DNA of 64,000 bases, taken from NCBI GenBank assembly GCA_036267955.1, contig DATAVB010000024.1:1-64000 (forward strand), written 5' to 3'. Below the pieces are notes generated by a model that had not been told where the DNA came from, made no database searches, and saw only the letters and a program-made list of their open reading frames with translations. This document shows, piece after piece, positions 1 through 7,527 of the stretch (its first letter is position 1; each line of letters starts with the position of its first letter). A program made the translations under genes and the position numbers. This stretch comes from DATAVB01 sp036267955 (GTDB lineage: Bacteria; Actinomycetota; Actinomycetes; Mycobacteriales; QHCD01).

Positions 1-1127
1 GTGGGGTTCTTGGTGCGTTCGGTCGCCTCGCCGCCCGGGAGGCTGGCGGCAGGGCGAGAAGCGGTTCCGCCCGACTCGGACTGGCCTGCACCGGGTGCCG
101 GTTTGCCGGCTGTGGATGTGTCGGCTGGTGCGACGGCCAGAGTGTCGCCGCCGGGTCCGGTGGGTCCGGTGGCGCGTCCGGGCGAGGCTGCGGCGGAGGT
201 ATCGGCCGGCTCGCCTGCGGGTTCCGCGGGTGCGTCGGCCGGAGTGTCGCCGCCGGGTCCGGGTCCGGTGGGGATGGTGGGTGGGGTGGTGTGGCCGGTG
301 ACCAAGTCGAGCAGTGAGTCGGAGCGGCGTTGGTTCATCGTGCGGGGATCGGTGGCCGGGTAGGTGCGGGCGATGAGGGAGAGGGTGGCGTAGAGGGTGG
401 CGGCGTCTTCGGCGGACAGTTCCGCCCGTAGGGTGCTCATCCCGTCCTGACTCGGCCGCAGCGCAACATGTCGGTCGTGTCGGGCCTGCTCGTGCCGGGC
501 GTTCGCCGCAGCCGGGTCGACCGCGATCACGGCCTTATCGACCAGGCGTTGTAGTTGGGCGGTGGTTTTCCCGGCCGCCTTGGGGAGGATCCGGGATTCC
601 ACCACAGTGGCTTGTTCGGGGGTCAGGACCATCGTCCGATCGGCGATCACCCGCACCCGGCGTAGGTCCAGATCCCCGGCCTTCCACGCCGCGAAGGTTG
701 CCGGTAGGCACTCGGTCAACCGCAACGCCAACGACAGCCGCATATCCACCGCACGCCGGGTCAACGACAGGGCACACGAGAGCTCATCGACCACAAACTC
801 GGAAATATCCGCACGGCCGGCGAACCCACGATCCTGCGGACCCGTCACCGGACACTGCGACGCGAACTCCACCAACGCCTCGGCCTGCTCCGCCTGCGCC
901 CGACACACCAACCCCTCCAGACCGACCACCCGATCCAACACCCGGGCCGGGGACTCGATGACATCCGGGAACACCTCCACCGGTGGCGCGTCCCCATCCG
1001 ACGGCACCCAGCGATCATCCAGATCCGGGGCATCCGCACACCCGGCCAGACGCGCTGTCAGGGCAGCACCCGACAACACGCGGCCGTCCTCCACCACCAT
1101 GCATCCCGCCACGTCGCTATCGAACAT
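1..1127 (-). CDS. DUF222/13E12-repeat (HNH endonuclease-type) protein, 5' part
   Basis: The reverse strand is open from an ATG at 1127 to the window edge (about 375 codons), so the gene is cut by the edge and its C-terminus, where an HNH nuclease domain normally lies, is not visible. The N-terminal two thirds read like the DUF222 (13E12 repeat) domain, with stretches such as FAGRADISEFVVDELSCAL, TPEQATVVESRILPKAAGK and LSAEDAATLYATLSLIAR. The last ~90 visible codons are a Gly/Pro/Ala/Thr-rich linker with a repeated PGGDT unit. 13E12 genes are multicopy in actinobacteria; several in Mycobacterium tuberculosis are DNA-damage induced. Here a LexA-type box covers the start codon and a promoter lies immediately upstream, so the mRNA is probably leaderless. 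The biological role of the family is not settled. Confidence 0.85.
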   Translation of the reverse strand, partial: MFDSDVAGCMVVEDGRVLSGAALTARLAGCADAPDLDDRWVPSDGDAPPVEVFPDVIESPARVLDRVVGLEGLVCRAQAEQAEALVEFASQCPVTGPQDRGFAGRADISEFVVDELSCALSLTRRAVDMRLSLALRLTECLPATFAAWKAGDLDLRRVRVIADRTMVLTPEQATVVESRILPKAAGKTTAQLQRLVDKAVIAVDPAAANARHEQARHDRHVALRPSQDGMSTLRAELSAEDAATLYATLSLIARTYPATDPRTMNQRRSDSLLDLVTGHTTPPTIPTGPGPGGDTPADAPAEPAGEPADTSAAASPGRATGPTGPGGDTLAVAPADTSTAGKPAPGAGQSESGGTASRPAASLPGGEATERTKNP

Positions 1128-1135
1128 ACATTCGA
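1120..1135. promoter_or_regulatory. LexA (SOS) box on the DUF222 start codon
   Basis: The sequence TCGAACATACATTCGA matches the actinobacterial LexA consensus TCGAAC-N4-GTTCGA at 11 of 12 defined positions. It covers the ATG at 1127 and abuts the -10 element, so LexA binding would block initiation. LexA control of 13E12 genes is established in mycobacteria; its operation here is inferred. Confidence 0.75.
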
Positions 1136-1163
1136 CTATATAACGAACCGGTAACGGACGCAA
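1135..1163 (-). promoter_or_regulatory. Promoter of the DUF222 gene, leaderless
   Basis: On the reverse strand TTGCGT (1163-1158) and TATAGT (1140-1135) are separated by exactly 17 bp. The -10 box ends 8 bp before the ATG at 1127, so transcription should begin at or next to the start codon and no ribosome binding site is present. Confidence 0.55.
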
Positions 1164-1534
1164 GCGCTCAAGAACAGACAACCGCCGAGCTAAGGCGGGC
1201 TGGCTTCGACATGCGCGGCGGCCGGCGGGAAGGATGCGGCGGAGGGGATCGACCTTCCGATCAGGGCGGGAACGAGGGCAGCGCGAGAGCGGACGGAGAG
1301 CGACGAAGGCACGGAGGGCACACCGCAGCCAGGGGAACCAAGCGCGGCGATGGGAGCGAGCGAAGAGGGCAGGAATGTGCTGGCTGGGCAGACGCGAGGC
1401 GAGAGCCGATGTCGACGCGACACGGCGGAGTCCGGACGGGAACCGCAACGGCGCGGAAAGTAGGCAGCGTCGGGCGCGGGCGCGAGAACGATCAGCACGG
1501 CCCACGACAACTTCCGAGGGCAGGACGAGACCTA

Positions 1535-1570
1535 AACGGATGTCGGGCCCGAAGGCACGGCAAACGCCGC
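1535..1570. repeat. 36-bp direct repeat, copy 1
   Basis: Bases 1535-1570 (beginning AACGGATGTCGGGCCC) recur at 1621-1656 with a single T/C difference, 86 bp apart. Similarity extends weakly to the left of both copies. No function is evident. Confidence 0.85.
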
Positions 1571-1620
1571 CACGACGGGGCCGGACACAAGGCAAGGTGG
1601 GAACGAGAGAGCCAGACCCG

Positions 1621-1656
1621 AACGGACGTCGGGCCCGAAGGCACGGCAAACGCCGC
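1621..1656. repeat. 36-bp direct repeat, copy 2
   Basis: This second copy (beginning AACGGACGTCGGGCCC) is identical to 1535-1570 at 35 of 36 positions. It lies inside the purine-rich non-coding stretch upstream of the ArsR gene. Confidence 0.85.
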
Positions 1657-1746
1657 GAGAGCACGGCGAGCGCCGGGACAGCAGAGATCGAACGGTGGCC
1701 GGAATCCGTACTTGCCTTGAAGAGCACCCAGCCCACCGCTAGCGTG

Positions 1747-1770
1747 ATATCTGAACAGACGTACAGATAT
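1747..1770. promoter_or_regulatory. ArsR/SmtB-type operator
   Basis: ATATCTG (1747-1753) and CAGATAT (1764-1770) form a perfect inverted repeat around AACAGACGTA. It ends 9 bases before the GTG start of the metal sensor. The form, an A/T-rich 24-bp dyad containing CTGAACA, is that of SmtB/CzrA/CmtR-family sites, so autoregulation of the sensor-exporter operon is likely. Confidence 0.75.
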
Positions 1771-1779
1771 GGAGTCGCC

Positions 1780-2175
1780 GTGGTCACCCGGATCGACAGT
1801 TGCGCGGTACGAGTCGTGGACGCGGAGAAGGTCCTGGCGGTACAGGCGGCGCTTCCGCCGGATGAGGACGTTTTCGATCTCGCGGACATGTTCGGCCTGC
1901 TCGCCGACGCCGGCCGGGTCCGCCTACTGGCCAGCCTCCTCGAGGTCGGTGAGCTCTGCGTCTGCGACCTCGCCGCCGCCACCGGGCAGAGCGAATCCGC
2001 AGTCAGCCACGCACTCCGTCTGCTCCGCGCCCACCGGGTCGTACAGGTCCGCCGGTCCGGCCGGATGAGCTACTACCGGCTCGCCGATTCCCACGTACGC
2101 ATGCTCCTGGACATCGCGATCGCCCACACTCGACACACCACCGCGCCCCACCCGGAGAGCGACGATGATGGCTGA
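1780..2175 (+). CDS. ArsR/SmtB-family metal-sensing repressor
   Basis: This 131-residue winged-helix protein should dissociate from DNA when it binds a metal ion. The HTH is around residues 58-90. Two metal sites can be read. The alpha3 helix has ELCVCDLA (Cys60, Cys62), as in CadC/CmtR. The alpha5 helix has D-x-H-x10-H-x2-H (Asp103, His105, His116, His119), the CzrA/SmtB zinc/cobalt site. Cys8 could serve as an additional N-terminal ligand. The GTG at 1780 is chosen because GGAG lies 5 nt upstream and the operator ends just before it. The stop overlaps the start of the exporter gene. The metal (Zn, Cd, Co or Ni) cannot be decided. Confidence 0.88.
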   Translation: MVTRIDSCAVRVVDAEKVLAVQAALPPDEDVFDLADMFGLLADAGRVRLLASLLEVGELCVCDLAAATGQSESAVSHALRLLRAHRVVQVRRSGRMSYYRLADSHVRMLLDIAIAHTRHTTAPHPESDDDG

Positions 2176-3103
2176 CGACCACCAAGAGAGCCACGAACAC
2201 AACCACGAACACGCCGTCAATGCCGACGCAGACACCCGTTACCTCGCCGCGGCCCTCGGCCTGATTGTCGCCTTCATGGTCGTCGAGGTCATCGTCGCCG
2301 TGGTCTCCGGATCGCTGGCCCTGCTCGCCGACGCCGGCCACATGCTCACCGATGCCGGTGCCATCGCCGCCTCCCTGTGGGCGATCCGGTTGGCCGCGAA
2401 ACCCGCGTCCGGGGCCTGGACCTTCGGCTTCAAGCGGGCCGAGGTGCTCTCGGCCGCCGTCAACGGCGTGACCCTGCTGGTGGTCGCCGTACTCATCGGA
2501 GCCGAGGCGATCCGGCGGCTGATCACCGCCCCCGACGTTTCCGGCCTCCCGCTCCTGGTGGTGGCGCTCGTCGGGGTCGCGGTCAACGTCGCCGCCACCT
2601 GGATTCTGGCAAAAGCCAACCGTTCCTCCATCAATATCGAGGGCGCATTCCAGCACATTCTCACCGACCTGTACGCCTTTATCGGCACCGTCATCGCCGG
2701 AATCGTCATCCTGGCAACGGGATTCAATCGAGCCGACCCGATCGCGTCACTTCTCGTCGTGGCATTAATGCTGCGCGCGGCCTGGAAACTGTTGAAATCG
2801 TCCGGCCGGGTGTTGCTCGAGGCGGCACCGGAAACCGTCGATCTCCCTTCGGTACGGGAGCACCTGCTGGAATTGCCCGAGGTTTCCGAGGTGCACGACC
2901 TGCACATCTGGACGGTCACCTCCGACCTCCCGGCCCTCTCCGCCCACATCGTCGTCAATGACGACTGCTTCACCGCCGGCCATGCGCCCCGGGTGCTGGA
3001 CCGCCTGCAGGCCTGTCTCGGCGGCCATTTCGACGTCGAGCATTCGACCTTCCAACTGGAGCCGACCGGCCATACCGAGCACGAGACCGGCGCTCATCCC
3101 TGA
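2165..3103 (+). CDS. CDF-family cation efflux transporter (CzcD/ZitB type)
   Basis: This 312-residue inner-membrane antiporter exports divalent metal from the cytoplasm. It has a His-rich N-terminus (residues 5-16), six hydrophobic segments, and the two CDF metal-site motifs His59-x3-Asp63 (in DAGHMLTDAGA) and His164-x3-Asp168 (in HILTDLYA). A C-terminal cytoplasmic domain follows from about residue 225. The HxxxD/HxxxD pattern is typical of zinc-type CDFs. The start overlaps the ArsR stop by 11 bases, so the two genes are translationally coupled and under the same operator. Confidence 0.92.
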   Translation: MMADDHQESHEHNHEHAVNADADTRYLAAALGLIVAFMVVEVIVAVVSGSLALLADAGHMLTDAGAIAASLWAIRLAAKPASGAWTFGFKRAEVLSAAVNGVTLLVVAVLIGAEAIRRLITAPDVSGLPLLVVALVGVAVNVAATWILAKANRSSINIEGAFQHILTDLYAFIGTVIAGIVILATGFNRADPIASLLVVALMLRAAWKLLKSSGRVLLEAAPETVDLPSVREHLLELPEVSEVHDLHIWTVTSDLPALSAHIVVNDDCFTAGHAPRVLDRLQACLGGHFDVEHSTFQLEPTGHTEHETGAHP

Positions 3104-3159
3104 AGCCAGTGCCGCTCACGGAACGATGGAGAAACGAACACAAGGACCGCGACTCAGAA

Positions 3160-4152
3160 TCACGAGACCCGCGGCCAACCCCGGTCCCAGATCAGCCGAT
3201 TGAGTCCGAGCTTGGGATTTCCCTGGTCGTTTCCGTCGTAATAGTGATAGACGAGCAGGTCCCGGCCGCCCACCCGCAGCACGGTCTGGCCACCCGGTCC
3301 GATCACCGAGCCGTGCGTCGCCAGCACCGGCGTACCGCCGTCGTTCAACAACGACACACCATCCTGATCCACATAGGGCCCGGTGATACTCCGCGAGCGG
3401 CCCACCTTGATGTTGTACGTGCTGTCGACGCCGCGGCAACAGAAATCGTACGACGCGAACGCGTAGTAATAGCCGCCGTGCTGAATGATGTACGCGCCCT
3501 CCACCGCGTCAGGCGCCGGACGTTGCGCGATCGAATAGAGCGTCGAATTCCACTGCGCCGGCGTGCCGGTGCGTGGATCGAGCTCGATCATCCGGATCCC
3601 ACTCCAGAAGGAGCCGAGCGACAGCCACCACCGGCCGGACCGGTCTACGGTCAACCCCGGATCGATCGCGTTGAAATCATCCGTGCTGGTCGAGCTGTAG
3701 ATGATCCCGTGGTCGCGCCACTGCCCGGGCTCACCGGTCCGGCTGGTGGCCAGCCCGATCGCCGAGTGATTGGACCCGAAGGACGAGGCCGCGTAATAGA
3801 GCCAATATTGTCCATTGTGGAACGACACGTCCGGCGCCCACAGCTCCCGCGGATCACCCGAATAGTCCGTCGCCCAGGCCACGCCGTCCGGAAACGCCGC
3901 CCCGGCCGCACGGAAATGCACGAGATCCCGGGACGCGAGCGCGCCCAGCCCGTTGTGCGTTCCGTAGACGTAATAGACGCCGTTGCGCGCCCGGACCATG
4001 GACGGGTCATGCACACCGATGTCGCCGAAGAGTTGTCGCGGCGCCGGCGGCGCGACTGCCGGCGCCGGCGGCGCGGCCGCGTCGGCACCCGTTACCGGAA
4101 AGAGCCCGGCACACACCAACCCAACCGCAGCCGCCAGCGCCCGGAGTTTCAT
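3160..4152 (-). CDS. Secreted GH43 arabinanase/arabinosidase
   Basis: This 330-residue five-bladed propeller enzyme probably cuts alpha-1,5-arabinan outside the cell (arabinan endo-1,5-alpha-L-arabinosidase type). The first 27 residues form a signal peptide ending ADAAA. The GH43 triad is visible: catalytic base Asp49 in GVHDPSMV, a central Asp in FNAIDPGL, and the acid Glu in DAVEGAYII. ATG 4152 is chosen over an upstream start because it begins the signal peptide and lies 2 nt after the GH51 stop. It is the last gene of the leftward arabinose operon. Exact substrate within GH43 is inferred. Confidence 0.88.
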   Translation of the reverse strand: MKLRALAAAVGLVCAGLFPVTGADAAAPPAPAVAPPAPRQLFGDIGVHDPSMVRARNGVYYVYGTHNGLGALASRDLVHFRAAGAAFPDGVAWATDYSGDPRELWAPDVSFHNGQYWLYYAASSFGSNHSAIGLATSRTGEPGQWRDHGIIYSSTSTDDFNAIDPGLTVDRSGRWWLSLGSFWSGIRMIELDPRTGTPAQWNSTLYSIAQRPAPDAVEGAYIIQHGGYYYAFASYDFCCRGVDSTYNIKVGRSRSITGPYVDQDGVSLLNDGGTPVLATHGSVIGPGGQTVLRVGGRDLLVYHYYDGNDQGNPKLGLNRLIWDRGWPRVS

Positions 4153-4154
4153 GG

Positions 4155-5651
4155 CTACCGACCGACCCGGATCATGCTCCACGACAGTGGCGGCAGCGAC
4201 ACGTTGAGCGTGCCACCATCCACTGCAGATGGAGCGGCCTCCTGCGGTGTCACCCGGTTGGGATTGTCCATGGTGTTCGTCGCCTCCGGATCGTCGCCGG
4301 TCACGTAGGTGTGCCGGGCCGTACGCAGCTCGGGATATCCGCGTAGGTCGACCTGCAGCGGCAACGCCTCATGCTGGTCGCGGTTGACCGCAAATATCGT
4401 CACCCCACTGCCGTCCTCGGACTCCACCGCCACGCTGTCGAGCACCGGCACCTCGCCGAACCAGGAGGTCTCGTAGGTTGGCGTCGTCACCGCGCTCTGC
4501 AACACCGTGCCCCGCCCGTATGTGCTGGTCAGTGAGAACGGGTAGAACGTGGTCTGCCGCCACGCCGCGCCACCGGGCTCGGTGAAGATCGGCGCGATGA
4601 CGTTCACCAATTGGGCGAGGCAGCCGATCTTCACCCGGTCCGCGTGCCGCAGCAGGCTGATCAGCAGGTTGCCGACCACCACCGCATCCACGACGTTGTA
4701 GGCGTTCTCCAGCAGCCGCGGCGCCTGCGGCCAGCCCTCGACATCCCGGTCCTTCCTCATGTACCAGACGTTCCACTCGTCAAACGAGATATTGACCTGC
4801 TTCTTGTGCCGGCCCTTCGCTTTCACGAAGTCCACTGTGGAAACGACTGCGTCGATGAACCGGTCCATGTCCGTGGAGCAGGCCAGGAAGCTGCCCCGGT
4901 CACCTTTCCGTTCCTCGTAATAGGTGTGCATCGAGACGTAGTCGACGTGCTCGTAGGTGTGCTCCAGCACAGACGCCTCCCACGAGCCAAAGGTCGGCAT
5001 TCGGGAATTCGACGAGCCACACGCCACCAGCTCGATCGACGGATCGACCAGTCGCATCGCCTTCGCCGTCTCGGCGGCGAGCCGGCCATACTCTTCGGCG
5101 GTCTTGTGCCCGATCTGCCATGGGCCGTCCATCTCGTTGCCCAGACACCAGAGATTCACGTTGTGCGGGTCCAGCGAGCCGTTCTTGCGCCGCTGATCCG
5201 ACCAGTAGGTGCCACCCGGATGGTTGCAGTATTCCAGCTGGGCCACCGCGGCGTCGACACCGCGGGTGCCCAGGTTGACCGCCATCATCGGCTCCGAGCC
5301 GACGCTGCGTGTCCAGCGGCAGAATTCGTCGGTGCCGACCTCGTTGGTCTCGGTTGATTTCCAGGCCAGATCCAACCGGGACGGGCGTTCGGACCGCGGA
5401 CCGATCGCGTCCTCCCAGTTGAATCCGGAGACGAAATTGCCGCCGGGATAGCGGACCACCGGCACGTTCAGCTCGCGGGTCAATTCGGCCACGTCCTGCC
5501 GGAAACCGTCTGGGTCAGCGGTTGGATGACCCGGCTCGTAGATTCCGGTGTAGACGCAGCGACCGAGATGCTCGACGAACGATCCGTACAACCTCGGGTC
5601 GACCTCGCCGACGCGGAATGCTGGATCGAGGGTGATACGAGCTTGCGACAC
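4155..5651 (-). CDS. abfA: GH51 alpha-L-arabinofuranosidase
   Basis: This 498-residue enzyme releases L-arabinose from arabino-oligosaccharides by a retaining mechanism. It has a TIM barrel followed by a beta-sandwich. The acid/base is Glu173 in CLGNEMDGPW and the nucleophile is Glu292 in SFDEWNVWY. There is no signal peptide, so it should act in the cytoplasm on products brought in by the adjacent ABC transporter after extracellular GH43 cleavage. Length is usual for the family. It sits between the permease gene (21-nt gap) and GH43. Confidence 0.93.
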   Translation of the reverse strand: MSQARITLDPAFRVGEVDPRLYGSFVEHLGRCVYTGIYEPGHPTADPDGFRQDVAELTRELNVPVVRYPGGNFVSGFNWEDAIGPRSERPSRLDLAWKSTETNEVGTDEFCRWTRSVGSEPMMAVNLGTRGVDAAVAQLEYCNHPGGTYWSDQRRKNGSLDPHNVNLWCLGNEMDGPWQIGHKTAEEYGRLAAETAKAMRLVDPSIELVACGSSNSRMPTFGSWEASVLEHTYEHVDYVSMHTYYEERKGDRGSFLACSTDMDRFIDAVVSTVDFVKAKGRHKKQVNISFDEWNVWYMRKDRDVEGWPQAPRLLENAYNVVDAVVVGNLLISLLRHADRVKIGCLAQLVNVIAPIFTEPGGAAWRQTTFYPFSLTSTYGRGTVLQSAVTTPTYETSWFGEVPVLDSVAVESEDGSGVTIFAVNRDQHEALPLQVDLRGYPELRTARHTYVTGDDPEATNTMDNPNRVTPQEAAPSAVDGGTLNVSLPPLSWSMIRVGR

Positions 5652-5672
5652 GTGTCTTCCTTTTCTAGTCGG

Positions 5673-6557
5673 TTACTTGATTCCGGTGGTGGCAACGCCC
5701 TCGACGATGCGGCGCTGGAACAGCAGGAATACGACGAGCAGCGGGAGCGCGCCGAGCACGGCCGAGGCCATGATCTCCGCGTACTGGATGCCGTACGAGG
5801 ACGACACCTGCGAGAGGCCGACCGGCAACGTCATCGTGCGCGGATTGGTCATCACCAGCAACGGCCAGAGGAAGTCGTTCCATTTCCAGACGAAGGTGAA
5901 GATGAAGACCGCGGAGATGGCCGGCCTGGTCAGCGGCATGTAGATCTTGCGGTAGATGTGGAACCAGCTCGCACCGTCGACATGGGCGGACTCGGCCAGC
6001 TCGGACGGGATGCCGTTGAAGAAGGCGGCGAAGATCAATACACAGATCGGCACCGCAATGGACGGCAGGACGAGCGCCCAGTAGGTGTTGAGTAGATGCA
6101 CCAGATTGAATTCCTTGAACAGCGGGACGATCAGCACCTGGCTCGGAATGAGCAGACCGGCCGCGATCAACCCGAAAACGACCTGGCGCCCACGAAACCT
6201 CGTCTGCGACATCGCGAATCCGGCCATCGAGCAGACCACGACCGCCAGGACGGCAGCGGCGATCGCGACGATGAAGCTGTTCAGGTACCAGGTCCCGATA
6301 TTGCCGCCGTTGACGACCGTCCGGTACGCCGCGAAGGTGAAATGCCCGCTCCACCAAGTGGTCGGATTGGTGGCGATCTCGCCGTCCGGCTTGAGCGAGG
6401 TGTCGACCGCCCAGATCAGCGGGATGATCCAGATTGCGGCAAAGACGACCAGCACGACCACGCAGAACCAGTTGAAATACCTGACCCGCCAGTCGGTGGT
6501 GCGTGAGGCGGTCGCCGAGCGGACCCGGACCCGGCTGGCGACGGTGGTGGCAGCCAT
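5673..6557 (-). CDS. Carbohydrate ABC transporter permease (AraQ/MalG type)
   Basis: This 294-residue MalG-type membrane subunit has six predicted helices and the cytoplasmic EAA loop around ELAESAHVDGASWFHIY. The ATG at 6557 is 1 nt after the preceding permease stop; upstream in-frame sequence is non-homologous. It partners the 6559-7497 permease and 7528-8862 binding protein. No ATPase gene is nearby, so a shared MsiK-like ATPase elsewhere is likely, as is usual in actinobacteria. Confidence 0.9.
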   Translation of the reverse strand: MAATTVASRVRVRSATASRTTDWRVRYFNWFCVVVLVVFAAIWIIPLIWAVDTSLKPDGEIATNPTTWWSGHFTFAAYRTVVNGGNIGTWYLNSFIVAIAAAVLAVVVCSMAGFAMSQTRFRGRQVVFGLIAAGLLIPSQVLIVPLFKEFNLVHLLNTYWALVLPSIAVPICVLIFAAFFNGIPSELAESAHVDGASWFHIYRKIYMPLTRPAISAVFIFTFVWKWNDFLWPLLVMTNPRTMTLPVGLSQVSSSYGIQYAEIMASAVLGALPLLVVFLLFQRRIVEGVATTGIK

Positions 6558-6558
6558 G

Positions 6559-7497
6559 TCAGGCCTCCTTCTGCTGGCGGCGGTTGACGACGTACCACGC
6601 CAGCGACACCGCGAGAATGACGATGAAATAGAGCATCGAGGCGGCGGCACCGTAACCGGTCCGGAAATCGGTGAAGCCGATATCGTAGATGTATTCCAGC
6701 ACCGGCCGGGTGGCAAAGTTGGGACCGCCGCCGGTCATCAGATAGATCTGGTCGAAGATCTTCAACGAGGCGATGATCTGCAACACCAGCACCAACAGTG
6801 TCGTCCGCCGCAACAGCGGAATGGTGATGTGCCGCAACTGCGTCAGCGGACTTGCGCCGTCGACGGAGGCCGCCTCGTACAGCTCACGCGGGATTTCCTG
6901 CAGCCCCGCGAGATACAGTACGAAATTGAAGCCGAGCGTCCACCAGACGGTCATTAGCGCGACCGAGGCCATCGCCCAGTTCGGATCGGCCAGCCAGTTC
7001 GGCGGCGTGATTCCGATATCCGTCAGCCACTTGTCCCACAACCCGATCTGCGCCGTGTAGAGCCAGGTCCAGATCAATGCGGCCGACGCGGATGGGATGA
7101 CGAACGGCGCAAAGAAGACCAGGCGGTAGAACCACCGACCGTGCTTGAGCCGGTCGGTGAACATGGCCAGCACCAGGGCCACAACCACCAGCGGCGGCGT
7201 CGACATGAGGGTGAAGAGCACCGTGTGCCACATCGACGACCAGAAGTCGGAGCTCTTCAAGGCCTCCATGTAGTTGTTCGGGCCGGAGAAGCCGCCGAGT
7301 CCGTTGTGGACCAGGCTGCTGTTGTAGAAGCTCATGATGATGCCGTAGATCATCGGCACCACCAGGAACAGACCGTAGAGAACCAGGAATGGTGTGGCCA
7401 GCCCCCAGCCGGCGCGCGTGTCCTCGCGCCGCCGACTGCTGCCAGCGGCTACCCGGGCCGGCGCACCGGTCTCGAGGGGCAGCGTCTGTATAGCCAT
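6559..7497 (-). CDS. Carbohydrate ABC transporter permease (AraP/MalF type)
   Basis: This 312-residue MalF-type permease has a basic N-terminus, about six hydrophobic helices starting near residue 32, and an EAA loop at ELYEAASVDGASPLTQL. It lies between the binding protein and the second permease in the arabinoside operon. It closely resembles the permease at 33939-34877 (shared SFYNSSLV/SFSNASLV, DFWSSMWHTVLFT and GGPNFATRPV-type blocks), so these importers are paralogous. Confidence 0.9.
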   Translation of the reverse strand: MAIQTLPLETGAPARVAAGSSRRREDTRAGWGLATPFLVLYGLFLVVPMIYGIIMSFYNSSLVHNGLGGFSGPNNYMEALKSSDFWSSMWHTVLFTLMSTPPLVVVALVLAMFTDRLKHGRWFYRLVFFAPFVIPSASAALIWTWLYTAQIGLWDKWLTDIGITPPNWLADPNWAMASVALMTVWWTLGFNFVLYLAGLQEIPRELYEAASVDGASPLTQLRHITIPLLRRTTLLVLVLQIIASLKIFDQIYLMTGGGPNFATRPVLEYIYDIGFTDFRTGYGAAASMLYFIVILAVSLAWYVVNRRQQKEA

Positions 7498-7527
7498 CGC
7501 GTACCTCCGTGGACGTGAAAAGCGCTG

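Larger units (their letters stand above)
1164..1746. other. Non-coding purine-rich interval
   Basis: About 580 bases between the DUF222 promoter and the ArsR operator hold no convincing gene. Open frames exist on both strands, but they translate to Arg/Gly-rich, domain-free sequence with no ribosome binding site. The plus strand is rich in GA-containing words (gcgagagcgg, cgaaggcacgg, gggaacgag) that recur at irregular spacing, plus one clear 36-bp direct repeat. It looks like degenerate spacer DNA rather than a gene. Confidence 0.6.

Noticed and set aside
1164..1746. Possible small genes in the purine-rich spacer
   Set aside because: The frames encode Arg/Gly-rich sequence without any recognisable fold, contain the direct repeats, and lack ribosome binding sites.
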